11,572 bases of DNA from Holophagae bacterium (GTDB taxonomy: Bacteria > Acidobacteriota > Thermoanaerobaculia > Thermoanaerobaculales > Sulfomarinibacteraceae), in the NCBI GenBank assembly GCA_030609785.1, contig JAUWTC010000031.1:1-11572 (forward strand), written 5' to 3'. Shown here piece after piece: positions 1 to 7,568 of the stretch. The notes beneath the pieces were generated by a model. The model worked only from the letters and a program-made list of their open reading frames with translations, ran no database searches and was not told the DNA's origin. Numbering within the stretch: position 1 is the stretch's first letter; each line of letters opens with the position of its first letter. Made by a program: the position numbers and the translations under genes.

Positions 1-779
1 CCGGGGTCCGAGTGCTCGAGGAAATCCAGTACTTCCCGGAATGCCTCCTCGTCGTCGATCCAGCATTCATCGATCGTCCTGGTGAACATGTCGCGAATGG
101 TCCTCAAGACCGGACTCAACTCTCGGTGGATCAGGCCGGGGGCTGCGGTCTTTTCCGCGGCGTCCTGCACCCGATTCCAGAGGACCTGCAGGGCGCGTCC
201 GTCGGCTTCCAAGTCCTCGGCCTTTTGATTTTCGCCGGCGGTTCGAACGATCCACCCGCCTGGCTGATCGATGGCGCCGATAATCTCCCTCAGTCGCTCC
301 CGCTCCGCCTCGTCGACGATGCGACGTGACACCCCGAGTTGGGGTGTTGTCGGCAGATACACCAGGAATCTGCCCGGGAGGGAGATGTAGGTTGTCAGCC
401 GGGCGCCTTTGGAGCCTAAGGGATCTTTGACGATCTGGACCAGTGCTTCTTGTCCCGGCTGAAGGAGGTCGTCGATTGCCGATGTACCGAGGTCCGGCGG
501 TTCAGTTTCGCCTTCGAGGGGCGCAAAGATCTCGCTGAACTCGTCGAGGATGCCTCCGGCTTCACGGACGTAGAGAAAAGCGTCGCGGTTCAGGCCGACA
601 TCGACGAAGGCCGCCTGCATGCCCGGCAGGACGCTGGTGACCCGACCTTTGTAGAGGTTCCCCACGACCGAAGATGTCCGCAGCCGTTCGGTGCGGTAGG
701 CCACCAACCGCCCATCTTCACGCTGGGCCACCCGGGTTTCCACCGGATTGACGGAGAGGTAGAGAAGGGAACGCATCAT
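1..779 (-). CDS. rng: Ribonuclease G/E (RNase E/G family), 5' part only; runs off the left edge
   Basis: RNase E/G endoribonuclease, which cleaves single-stranded A/U-rich RNA in rRNA maturation and mRNA decay. The first 259 residues are visible. They open MMRSLLYLSVNPVETRVAQ. An S1 RNA-binding domain at about residues 39-127 carries NLYKGRVTSVLPGMQAAFVD and, later, QIVKDPLGSKGARLTT. The 5'-sensor region follows (ISLPGRFLVYLPT, GVSRRI), then GGWIVRTA. This aligns closely with the N-terminal half of E. coli RNase G (about 489 residues). The metal-binding catalytic aspartates and the zinc-link cysteines lie beyond the edge and cannot be checked. The start is the first of two consecutive ATG codons; it overlaps the rodA stop as ATGA, there is no clear Shine-Dalgarno, and translation is probably coupled to rodA. 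The assignment to the RNase G/E family is firm; choosing RNase G over RNase E is less so, because the C-terminal part is missing. Confidence 0.93.
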   Translation of the reverse strand, partial: MMRSLLYLSVNPVETRVAQREDGRLVAYRTERLRTSSVVGNLYKGRVTSVLPGMQAAFVDVGLNRDAFLYVREAGGILDEFSEIFAPLEGETEPPDLGTSAIDDLLQPGQEALVQIVKDPLGSKGARLTTYISLPGRFLVYLPTTPQLGVSRRIVDEAERERLREIIGAIDQPGGWIVRTAGENQKAEDLEADGRALQVLWNRVQDAAEKTAAPGLIHRELSPVLRTIRDMFTRTIDECWIDDEEAFREVLDFLEHSDP

Positions 780-1852
780 TGATTCACAAAGCGGTGCCGC
801 CAGATCGACTGTACGATACCCAGTGTCGCACAGGTCGAGATCACGGACGAGCCCCCGTACGAGAAGAGGGGCAGGGTGACGCCGGTCGTCGGAAGCCAGC
901 CCAGGACCATGCCGAGGTTGACGATGACCTGAAAGGCAAGCCATGCGAAAACGACGGCTGCAAAGCTGAGGTCGAAGCGCTGCTCCGTTCTTTCGGTCAG
1001 CATTCCCAGTCGGAAGAGAATGACTCCGAAGGCGATGAGAAGGGCGGAACCACCGATGAAACCTGTGCCTTCGGCCCAGGCGGCAAACGCAAAGTCCGTG
1101 TGCTGGGCCGGGAGAAACCGAAGCACGGACTGGGATCCCCGACCGATGCCTTCGCCGGTCAGGCCACCGGAACCCACGGCGATTCGGCTCTGTCGAACCT
1201 GGTACCCCGCGCCGTAGGGGTCTCTATCGTGGTCGAGGACCGTCAGGACCCGTTCCTTTTGGTAGGGTTTGAGCAGGGTCGTCCATGCAACCCCGGCGGT
1301 GATCACGCCTAACAACGCAACGACGACCCACACTCGAGGCCTCAAGCCGCCCAGCCACCAGCCGATCACCAGGGCCGGGCCGAAGGTCAGTGCAACCCCG
1401 AGATCGGGCTCCAGAAGAACAAGGGCGACGGGGACGGCGACGATGGCACTGACGATCAGGAATGCCGTGAAGTCCAGACGGTCTTCTTCTCGTTTTCCCA
1501 AGAAGGCAGCGACCATCAGCATGGTGCCGAGGCGGGCAAACTCTGACGGCTGGAGGCTGATGGGTCCGAGCACGAACCAGCCTCGTGTCCCGCCCCTGAC
1601 CTGACCGAAGATCAGGACGGCGACCAGGGCGATCAAACACAGGGCGTAGATTTTCGGGGCCGCTTTTTCCCAAAAGGTTGCACGGACGAAGGAACAGGCC
1701 CACAGGAGGGCCAGGCCGATAACAATCCAGATCGCCTGGCGCATCAACAGCCCCGACCCAACTGCTGATGAGACCCCGTAGAGATTGACCAATGAGGCCG
1801 CCAGAACACTGACGACGGCCAACATCAATCCGGTATCGACCCGGTGCTGCAT
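776..1852 (-). CDS. rodA: RodA, SEDS-family peptidoglycan glycosyltransferase
   Basis: Polytopic SEDS (FtsW/RodA/SpoVE) protein that polymerises lipid II into glycan strands during lateral wall growth, working with PBP2. At 358 residues it is close to E. coli RodA (370). Family motifs are all present: GWFVLGPISLQPSEFARLG around residues 91-109, LEPDLG at 147-152, DPYGAGYQVRQSRIAVGSGG at 211-230, FLPAQHTDF at 246-254, and the C-terminal PTTG (321-324) with LFSYGGSS (329-336). Asp253 in QHTDF corresponds to the catalytically essential aspartate of the family. The stretch after it reads AEGTGFIGG where most homologues have (A/G)EELGF, a mild deviation. The start codon lies 8 nt after the mrdA stop, and a purine-rich GGAGAGGGGGGG stretch overlapping the end of mrdA can act as ribosome-binding site. 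The stop overlaps the rng start. RodA rather than FtsW is chosen because of the PBP2/mre context. Confidence 0.96.
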   Translation of the reverse strand: MQHRVDTGLMLAVVSVLAASLVNLYGVSSAVGSGLLMRQAIWIVIGLALLWACSFVRATFWEKAAPKIYALCLIALVAVLIFGQVRGGTRGWFVLGPISLQPSEFARLGTMLMVAAFLGKREEDRLDFTAFLIVSAIVAVPVALVLLEPDLGVALTFGPALVIGWWLGGLRPRVWVVVALLGVITAGVAWTTLLKPYQKERVLTVLDHDRDPYGAGYQVRQSRIAVGSGGLTGEGIGRGSQSVLRFLPAQHTDFAFAAWAEGTGFIGGSALLIAFGVILFRLGMLTERTEQRFDLSFAAVVFAWLAFQVIVNLGMVLGWLPTTGVTLPLFSYGGSSVISTCATLGIVQSIWRHRFVNQ

Positions 1853-1860
1853 CTGGGGTC

Positions 1861-3663
1861 CTACCCCCCCTCTCCGAAATCAAGAGGCCCGGCCTCGAGG
1901 GCCCCGGGGCCGGATTGGAGTGCGGCCCGAAATACCGTCGCGGCAGCCGGCGCCGCTACCGATCCCCCACCGCCGCCATGCTCGACCAATACCGCAACCG
2001 CAAATTCCGGATCGTCAATCGGCCCCCACCCGACGAACCAGGCGTGGTGCTGGAGGTGGTGTGGGCGCTCGACGTTCGAACCCTCGTCCGGCAGACGTGC
2101 GACCTGAGCGGTACCGGTTTTCCCCGCTACGGGAAGTTCTTTGAGACTTCGTGCGGTTCCCTCCGAGCCGGAAACAACCTGCTCCAATCCCGCGACCACC
2201 ACTTTGAGGCCGGAAGGATCGAGAGGAATGAACTCGGACTGAGCAGGCGTCGCTGGAGGAATCAGATGGGGCTGTACCAGATAGCCGCCGTTGGCCAGCA
2301 TGGCAAACGCCCGAGCCATCTGGATCGCGGTGACCAACACTGGTCCTTGGCCGATGGACACTGAGACGCTTTCGCCGGCGTACCAGGGTGTTCCCCGAAC
2401 CCGACGGCTCCACTCGGGAGTTCCGATCAGGCCGGAAGCCTCCTGGGCGGGGCCCAGAGCCGTCGGCCGTCCGAAACCGAAACGTTCGAGCCATGAGGCC
2501 ATCCGTTCGATACCCAGTTTCTGGCCCAGGAGGTAGAAATAGACGTCACAGGAGACCTCGAGGGCTCGTCTCATGGCGACGGTGCCGTGTCCTCCCCGGC
2601 GCCAACATCGAAAGGTGTGACCGTAGAGCGTGATCGAGCCCCGACAGTAGACCGACCACTGGGGATCGATCAGGTCCTCTTCAAGCCCTGCGAGCGTCAG
2701 AAAGGGCTTGATCGTCGAGCCCGGAGGGTAGGTGCCCTGAAAACATCGGTTCTGAAGTGGGTGTTGGGGATCGTCCGAGATTTCAGACCACTGCTCGGGG
2801 CTGAGCCGGGAGCTGAACACATTGGGATCGAAACTCGGTGAGGAGTATAGGGCCCGAACAGCACCGGTGTTAACGTCAAGAACGACAACGGCCCCGGCGT
2901 TATCGCCCAGTGCCTCGACTGCGGCCAGTTGGATTCGGGTGTCGATCGTCACTGCAAGGTCTCGGCCGGGAATTGCGCCATCTTCTTCCACCATTCCCAA
3001 CTGCCGTCCCACCGCCGACACGACGACACGGCGTTCGCCATTGACACCCCGAAGACGGTCCTCGCCAAGGTTCTCGATGCCTATGGCGCCGATCAACTGA
3101 TCCGGTTGAAAGTCGTCATGACCCCCAGTCTCGCCCTCCATCAGTCTTCGAAGGTACCCGACGACATGAGCCGTGGTCTTGGCCCAGGGATACGATCGAC
3201 GGAAACCGCCGACGATTGAGAGCTCCGGAAAATCGCTTTGATGAGCACGAACGCGGGCGACGTGCTCCCAACTCAAGTTCTCGGCGGCGACCAGGGGCGC
3301 CATGGTCCCGATCCTCCGCGCCGCAAATTTCTGACGGAGGTCCCTGCCTTCAATGATGCCCTGATCGGTCAAGAAGGCGACAGTCTGCTCCAGGTCTTCG
3401 GCCTCATCGGGGAAAACCAGAAGTTGCCAGGCCGGGGCGTTGTCGGCCAACACCACCCCCTGCCGATCGAAGATCCGCCCACGGGGCGCCGGAACGGGAA
3501 TCCTCCTGAGCCGGTTGTTCTCAGCCAGTTGGCTCCAGGCATCGCCTTGGATGACCTGAAGCTGGGCCAGTTTGAGGTGGAGGAGGCCGAGCACCCCGAA
3601 AACCAGAATGATAACCACCCGAGAGCGATGTCGAAAAAGAACGGGATCAGTGCGGATCCTCAT
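1861..3663 (-). CDS. mrdA: Penicillin-binding protein 2 (MrdA), elongasome transpeptidase
   Basis: Class B PBP, a periplasmic D,D-transpeptidase that cross-links peptidoglycan made by RodA and is a beta-lactam target. 600 residues. One membrane anchor lies at about 14-32, followed by PRGRIFDR (60-67) at the start of the pedestal domain. The transpeptidase domain has the three active-site motifs: STIK (316-319, nucleophile Ser316), SCD (371-373, the SxN-equivalent, which is SxD in PBP2s) and KTGT (515-518). The start at 3663 overlaps the mreD stop as TGATG; the frame stays open 38 codons further upstream inside mreD, but those residues do not resemble a PBP2 N-terminus. Cys340, Cys353, His359 and Cys372 are spaced much like the metal site described in Gram-negative PBP2 (see findings). 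It lies between mreD and rodA, the usual PBP2 position, so a division PBP3 is unlikely. Confidence 0.97.
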   Translation of the reverse strand: MRIRTDPVLFRHRSRVVIILVFGVLGLLHLKLAQLQVIQGDAWSQLAENNRLRRIPVPAPRGRIFDRQGVVLADNAPAWQLLVFPDEAEDLEQTVAFLTDQGIIEGRDLRQKFAARRIGTMAPLVAAENLSWEHVARVRAHQSDFPELSIVGGFRRSYPWAKTTAHVVGYLRRLMEGETGGHDDFQPDQLIGAIGIENLGEDRLRGVNGERRVVVSAVGRQLGMVEEDGAIPGRDLAVTIDTRIQLAAVEALGDNAGAVVVLDVNTGAVRALYSSPSFDPNVFSSRLSPEQWSEISDDPQHPLQNRCFQGTYPPGSTIKPFLTLAGLEEDLIDPQWSVYCRGSITLYGHTFRCWRRGGHGTVAMRRALEVSCDVYFYLLGQKLGIERMASWLERFGFGRPTALGPAQEASGLIGTPEWSRRVRGTPWYAGESVSVSIGQGPVLVTAIQMARAFAMLANGGYLVQPHLIPPATPAQSEFIPLDPSGLKVVVAGLEQVVSGSEGTARSLKELPVAGKTGTAQVARLPDEGSNVERPHHLQHHAWFVGWGPIDDPEFAVAVLVEHGGGGGSVAAPAAATVFRAALQSGPGALEAGPLDFGEGG

Positions 3664-4169
3664 CACCGAAGCCGGCGGGCCCGCCATTGCCGCCACCGTG
3701 CGGGGAGGTCCAAGACCATCACGCCATAAACCGCAGCGCACCAGACTCCGGTCAGGAGAGCGGATGTACCTATCCATGACCAGATCGGGGTTCCCGGAAG
3801 GTCCAGTGGCATATAACAGACGAATCGAATGAGCCAGAACACCACGGTGCCTCCAGCACCGGCCGCAAACCAGGCGCTGGCCCTTCGTTCAGCGGCGATG
3901 GAGGTTCCGATCCAGGTAATCAGAGCCACGGCGCTCCAGGCGATCGCGCCGACGCCGATGACCGGCTCGAAGAGCAGATCCCAGCCGAGGCCGATCGGGA
4001 AAGACAGCCAGTACCACCGACGGTCGAAACCCAGGAGTGGGGGGCCGACGATCCACGGCATCGGGAGCAGGAGTGCAGCGGCCAGTACTGAGGCCTTGGG
4101 ATGCCCAAGGAGGCGCTGTAGTGCCAGGGTGACGGCGACAAGGGCGAGGATTTTCAGGCCGGCTTTCAT
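3663..4169 (-). CDS. mreD: Rod-shape-determining protein MreD
   Basis: Small polytopic inner-membrane protein of the elongasome that partners MreC. It has 168 residues, against about 160-175 in the family. Hydrophobic segments fall at about 5-20, 27-48, 52-67, 70-92, 98-118 and 130-153. GLGWDLLFEPVIGVGAIA (61-78) matches the weakly conserved MreD pattern of an aspartate within a membrane segment followed by a Gly-rich turn. The C-terminus is very basic (RWRQWRARRLR), consistent with a cytoplasmic tail. MreD diverges fast, so the call rests mostly on topology, size and its place between mreC and mrdA. Its ATG overlaps the mreC stop (ATGA), with AAGGG a few bases upstream as a possible ribosome-binding site; its stop overlaps the mrdA start. 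Both overlaps suggest coupled translation in fixed proportion. Confidence 0.87.
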   Translation of the reverse strand: MKAGLKILALVAVTLALQRLLGHPKASVLAAALLLPMPWIVGPPLLGFDRRWYWLSFPIGLGWDLLFEPVIGVGAIAWSAVALITWIGTSIAAERRASAWFAAGAGGTVVFWLIRFVCYMPLDLPGTPIWSWIGTSALLTGVWCAAVYGVMVLDLPARWRQWRARRLR

Positions 4170-4993
4170 GACCCTTCCCGTTCGCCAACCTCTGTGGCGT
4201 CGCCGTCGTCGATCAGCCAGACGGATTGAATTGTGGTGGGGTCGGCCACCGGACGCGCCGTAATCTCCAAGAAGGGTCCGCCGCCTTCACGAATTGAGAT
4301 GATCTGTGCTACGGGAAAGCCCGGTACGTAGATCCCGTCTGCGCCGCTGGTCACCAGATCTTGACCGACGGTTAAGGAGGCACGGTGGGACACAAAGTGG
4401 ATTTCGAGGTTGGGCCCCCCGGTTCCTTCGGCCAACCCCTGGATCGACCCGTCGGGAGTGGTGACGGCGACAGCTGCGGCTGAGCGGGTCAGACTTTCGA
4501 CCCAACAATTCCGGCCCTCAACGCGAATGACTCGGCCGATGACGCCGCCGGCGCCGAGAACCGGCGTATCACGGTCAATCGACGGCGGCGAATCGGTGTC
4601 CATCGAGACCAACAGGAGTCCCCGCCCCATATCTCGGTACAGGCATCTGGCGGGGGTGCCGGAGAACATTGGGAGGGTCCGCAGGCTCTCGGCTGCCTGA
4701 AGTGTGGCTTGGAGGTCGGTTTGGAGGGCGGCATTTCGGCTCCTGAGGTTTGCCAACTCCTCCGTCAGCAGCCGATTTTTCGAAGCAAGCGAACGAGCGT
4801 CCCCGAAACCGCCTGCCAGGTCGCCCACAGTGTGAGCCAGATACTCTACGAGGGCGACCGGGGGAGCGATCACGGCCCGCATCCATGATGTCAGAACCGA
4901 AGCTCCCGAGGGTCCACGGACCTGAGCTGCCGCACCGATTTCGAAGAGGGCCCACAGCAGCAGCGAACGGTATAGAAGCGTTCGGTGGGTCAT
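4166..4993 (-). CDS. mreC: Rod-shape-determining protein MreC
   Basis: Bitopic periplasmic scaffold that links MreB and MreD to PBP2/RodA and activates PBP2. 275 residues. There is a hydrophobic anchor at about 7-23, a short amphipathic region, then a coiled coil at about 65-105 rich in Leu, Glu and Arg (ASKNRLLTEELANLRSRN), through which MreC dimerises. The C-terminal double beta-barrel domain covers about 108-260, with the family signatures GAGGVIGRVIRV (147-158) and LTVGQDLVTSGADGIYVPGF (207-226), the counterpart of the usual GDxVVTSGxxGxFPxGxPVG. Twenty-seven nucleotides separate it from mreB; the ribosome-binding site is weak (GAGTGGACC before ATG). A hydrophilic tail (about 262-275) ends the protein. 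Confidence 0.95.
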   Translation of the reverse strand: MTHRTLLYRSLLLWALFEIGAAAQVRGPSGASVLTSWMRAVIAPPVALVEYLAHTVGDLAGGFGDARSLASKNRLLTEELANLRSRNAALQTDLQATLQAAESLRTLPMFSGTPARCLYRDMGRGLLLVSMDTDSPPSIDRDTPVLGAGGVIGRVIRVEGRNCWVESLTRSAAAVAVTTPDGSIQGLAEGTGGPNLEIHFVSHRASLTVGQDLVTSGADGIYVPGFPVAQIISIREGGGPFLEITARPVADPTTIQSVWLIDDGDATEVGEREGS

Positions 4994-5020
4994 GGTCCAC
5001 TCGTCACACGAAGGCCCCCG

Positions 5021-6046
5021 TCAATCGATTGCGATCTTCCGGAGGAGATCGATATTGGTCAACATCATGCCGGTTCCCCGAACGACGGCCGAACTGGGAT
5101 CTTCACAGTGGCTGACCGGAAGCCCGGTCTCCTCCCGGAGGCGTTTGTCGAGGTTCTTCAGGAGCGATCCCCCTCCGGCGAGGATGATGCCCTTTTCCAT
5201 GATGTCTGCCGACAGCTCCGGCGGTGTTTTTTCCAGAGCGTTTCTGACGGCGTCGATAATGGTGCTGACGGTTTCCGCCAGAGCTTCTCGAATCTCCTCG
5301 TCGGATATTGTCAGGCTCTTGGGAACGCCCTCGACCAGGTCTCTTCCAGTGACCTCCATCGTCAACGGTTCGTCGAGAGGGTAGGCGGACCCGATTTCCA
5401 TCTTGATCTGCTCCGCTGTCCGTTCGCCGAGAAGGAGGTTGTACTTCTTCTTCAGGTACAAGATGATCGCATCGTCCATCTCGTTGCCGGCGATACGAAC
5501 CGAGCGGGCATGGACGACGCCGGCAAAGGAAATTACTGCGACATCCGAAGTGCCGCCCCCGATGTCGACAATCATGTTGCCTGAAGGTTCGGTGATTGGC
5601 AGACCGGCGCCGATCGCCGCTGCCATCGCCTGTTCGATCAGGAAGACCTCGCTGGCTCCCGCCTTCAATGCTGTGTCCTTGACTGCCCGTTTTTCGACCT
5701 GTGTGATCTCGGACGGCACCGAGATGACGATTCTGGGCCGGACGAGGAACGAACGTCCGTTGGCTTGGCGGATGAAGTGCTCCAACATTCTCTCAGTGAC
5801 GTCGAAGTCGGCGATGACGCCGTCCTTCATCGGTCGAATGGCCTGAATGTTCCCTGGGGTCTTGCCCAACATATCCTTGGCCTTGGCACCGACGGCCTCG
5901 ACCCGATTTGTGACCCGGTTGACCGCGACGATCGAAGGTTCGATGACCGCAATTCCGCGGCCGCGGACGTACACCAGCGTATTCGCCGTGCCCAGGTCAA
6001 TTGCCAGGTCGGATGAGAACAGCCCGAGGAGGCTGGAAAATGACAT
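5021..6046 (-). CDS. mreB: Rod-shape-determining protein MreB (bacterial actin)
   Basis: Actin-fold ATPase that forms short membrane-bound antiparallel filaments and orients the lateral wall synthesis machinery. 341 residues (E. coli 347). Nucleotide-binding motifs are intact: phosphate-1 DLGTANT (17-23), LIEQAMAAAIGAG around 136-148 with the presumed catalytic Glu138, phosphate-2 DIGGGTSD (161-168) and the adenosine motif ILAGGGSLLKN (288-298). The extreme N-terminus, MSFSSLLGLFSSD, is a short amphipathic stretch of the kind that binds MreB to membrane. Its ATG directly follows the stop of the fecR-like gene (0 nt), with a near-ideal ribosome-binding site inside that gene. mreC follows after 27 nt. 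All features are those of an ordinary functional MreB. Confidence 0.99.
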   Translation of the reverse strand: MSFSSLLGLFSSDLAIDLGTANTLVYVRGRGIAVIEPSIVAVNRVTNRVEAVGAKAKDMLGKTPGNIQAIRPMKDGVIADFDVTERMLEHFIRQANGRSFLVRPRIVISVPSEITQVEKRAVKDTALKAGASEVFLIEQAMAAAIGAGLPITEPSGNMIVDIGGGTSDVAVISFAGVVHARSVRIAGNEMDDAIILYLKKKYNLLLGERTAEQIKMEIGSAYPLDEPLTMEVTGRDLVEGVPKSLTISDEEIREALAETVSTIIDAVRNALEKTPPELSADIMEKGIILAGGGSLLKNLDKRLREETGLPVSHCEDPSSAVVRGTGMMLTNIDLLRKIAID

Positions 6047-7471
6047 CTAGAATTCCTCCAGAAAAACGCGTTCCCGCCGGCTGATTTGATTTCCGGCCGG
6101 GTCGGTGGAACGAATGACAATATCATTCCACCCGATTCTGTGAACCTCAACCGCCCTTCGGAAGCGGCCCTGGTTGTCGGTTTCGACGTTGGTGCCGTTG
6201 ATCGTTATCGTTGCCCCCATCTCGGTCCGTCCTTCGACAATGAAAAGATGACCAAGTTGGCGAACCGGTGCGACATCAAGGTCGGGCGGCTCGAGATCGC
6301 GAATGACCTGCCGGTGTTCTCGAGAGTGAATGCGAAACCGGCGAACCGTGCTCCATTCGGAAATGATCTCGTCAGAGTGAACGCTGGCCAGGCGCCAGAA
6401 ATAGGTCCCTGGGTGTATTGCCTGCAACCGAGCCCCTGGGCCTGAGATCACAGGCGAGTCGACATCGAGGTTGGATGAAGGAAAGTTCTTGGATCGACTG
6501 ACCTGAAGTCTGACCCCTTGAGCACCTGAACCAATGGACCAGTTGAGTTGAATGACCGGATCGTTGCGGATGTCGAACGCGGCGTTGTTCATCGGTGCGA
6601 CGGGAACTGGCGCCTCGGGGATCTGGCGTCGTTCGGCAAACGATCCTTCCTTCGTGGCCGAAACCTGCTGGCGGGTCGCCAAGCGGATCTCTTGCCCAGC
6701 GTCGTTGCGCAGGACCGCCCGTCCCGAAAAAGTAGAAACAACGGTTTCCGCTTCACCCTCGCCGACATCAACCGCGACACGGCTGTCTCGTTCGATGCGG
6801 GTTTCTACCGAATTGGTGGCTACGATCGAGGAGGAACGACCGGTGGAGACGTTGATCTTGCCCACCACCATTTTCACCGTGCCGGCGTCAGTGGCGCTCC
6901 GGTCACTATGGTGGATCTCGAGGAGGGAATTGGGGGCAACATGGAACAAGGTGCCGTCAGAGAAGAGAATCTCAGCCGCTCCGTGGCGACCAGTCTTGAC
7001 GAAGTCCCCATTAAAAACCGGCATTCTCGGCTTCGCCATTCCCCAGCCCGAGTGCCCCACGTGCTGGATGGTGACACGCCCATCGATGCTGTGGAACTGG
7101 CCCGCGCCTACTGTGGATCGTGCTCCGGCACCGGCAAGCGCAGCAAAACGCGATCGGGCGTTCTCTGCCAGGTCGCGAGCTTCCTCGAACGACTCGTCCC
7201 CGTAGGCTGTCTTGGCATCAGTCAGCTGCCCGGTCGCCTGGATGACCTCACTCTCCCAACTCTCCGGGAGGCTGGCGTTTTCGGCGCGATGCTGGGCACG
7301 CTCGGCCTGCCGGATAGTCCTGCGGGCGGCCACGTCGGGGGTTGGATTCATTCGATAGTGAACGAACACCAACAGCGCAGCGGCGAGCACGGCAGTGAGA
7401 CCCACTGCGACCATCTTGCCGATGGTGTTGATCTTGATGATGATCCAGTCCAGTTCGATACCGCGGGCCAA
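6047..7471 (-). CDS. FecR-domain membrane-anchored envelope protein, first gene of the mre operon
   Basis: Uncharacterised 474-residue protein. Visible architecture: one membrane segment at about 20-38 (MVAVGLTAVLAAALLVFVHY), preceded by a short N-terminus and followed by an outside part. A helical, charged region at about 46-115 resembles a single TPR-like hairpin (YGDESFEEARDLAENARSRF). A FecR domain lies at about 121-220, with FNGDFVKTGRHGAAEILFSD (153-172), GTLFHVAPNSLLEI and MVVGKINV. A beta-rich, fibronectin-III-like part covers about 300-382 (LQVSRSKNF, GTYFWRLASVHSDEIISEWS). A C-terminal Ig-like repeat at about 405-470 has VEGRTEMGATITINGTNV and STDPAGN. FecR domains outside iron transport often occur in envelope proteins with LysM or Ig-like modules. 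Here a role beside the elongasome is inferred only from position: its stop abuts the mreB start. The start is taken as TTG at 7471 because a strong AGGAGG lies 10 nt upstream; the next internal ATG would delete the pre-membrane segment. Confidence 0.8.
   Translation of the reverse strand: MARGIELDWIIIKINTIGKMVAVGLTAVLAAALLVFVHYRMNPTPDVAARRTIRQAERAQHRAENASLPESWESEVIQATGQLTDAKTAYGDESFEEARDLAENARSRFAALAGAGARSTVGAGQFHSIDGRVTIQHVGHSGWGMAKPRMPVFNGDFVKTGRHGAAEILFSDGTLFHVAPNSLLEIHHSDRSATDAGTVKMVVGKINVSTGRSSSIVATNSVETRIERDSRVAVDVGEGEAETVVSTFSGRAVLRNDAGQEIRLATRQQVSATKEGSFAERRQIPEAPVPVAPMNNAAFDIRNDPVIQLNWSIGSGAQGVRLQVSRSKNFPSSNLDVDSPVISGPGARLQAIHPGTYFWRLASVHSDEIISEWSTVRRFRIHSREHRQVIRDLEPPDLDVAPVRQLGHLFIVEGRTEMGATITINGTNVETDNQGRFRRAVEVHRIGWNDIVIRSTDPAGNQISRRERVFLEEF
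6050..6062 (-). promoter_or_regulatory. Strong ribosome-binding site for mreB inside the 3' end of the fecR-like gene
   Basis: On the minus strand the sequence reads CTGGAGGAATTCTAGATG. GGAGG stands 8 nt before the mreB ATG, and the TAG in between is the stop of the upstream gene. It is the best ribosome-binding site of the operon, consistent with the high MreB level a filament needs. Confidence 0.8.
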
Positions 7472-7481
7472 TGGGGATAAA

Positions 7482-7487
7482 CCTCCT
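7482..7487 (-). promoter_or_regulatory. Ribosome-binding site that supports a TTG start for the fecR-like gene
   Basis: Minus strand AGGAGG followed by a 10-nt spacer (TTTATCCCCA) and TTG. No ATG or GTG stands in frame at a suitable distance, so this site decides the start of the first gene of the mre operon. Confidence 0.7.
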
Positions 7488-7539
7488 ATCGGACAGTAAC
7501 ATGCTGCTTTTCGGGGGGCAAGTTATTACCCAGTTTCCC

Positions 7540-7568
7540 TTGCGTGTCGGCGGCCCCTGGGCTACACT
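7540..7568 (+). promoter_or_regulatory. Candidate housekeeping-sigma promoter for the ppiD-ruvA operon
   Basis: TTGCGT (7540-7545), a 17-nt spacer and TACACT (7563-7568) on the plus strand. Transcription would begin near 7575, giving a leader of about 125 nt before the ppiD start at 7700. The match is partial (TTG of the -35; TA-A-T of the -10), but the spacing is ideal and it is the best candidate seen in the divergent intergenic region. The promoter of the minus-strand operon was not convincingly located. Confidence 0.42.

Noticed and set aside
779..1312. A 177-codon plus-strand frame opposite rodA
   Set aside because: It is a shadow of rodA: the product is hydrophilic with no motifs, while the opposite strand carries all SEDS signatures.
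3664..3777. A longer PBP2 with 38 more N-terminal residues
   Set aside because: The extension lies wholly inside mreD, is not hydrophobic or conserved in type, and the TGATG overlap gives a natural coupled start at 3663.
6046..6055. Overlapping XbaI and EcoRI recognition sites (TCTAGAATTC) suggesting a cloning junction
   Set aside because: The bases form the fecR-like stop, the spacer and part of the mreB ribosome-binding site in an otherwise natural operon. A chance match explains it.
6548..7480. A 310-codon open frame on the plus strand opposite the fecR-like gene
   Set aside because: Same in-register antisense effect. The product shows no family features, whereas the minus strand shows an anchor and FecR motifs.
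7493..7521. Minus-strand TTGCCC-N17-TACTGT with TGT ahead of the -10, as promoter of the mre operon
   Set aside because: Transcription would start near 7486, inside the AGGAGG ribosome-binding site, so the message would lose it. The true promoter is probably further upstream and was not identified.
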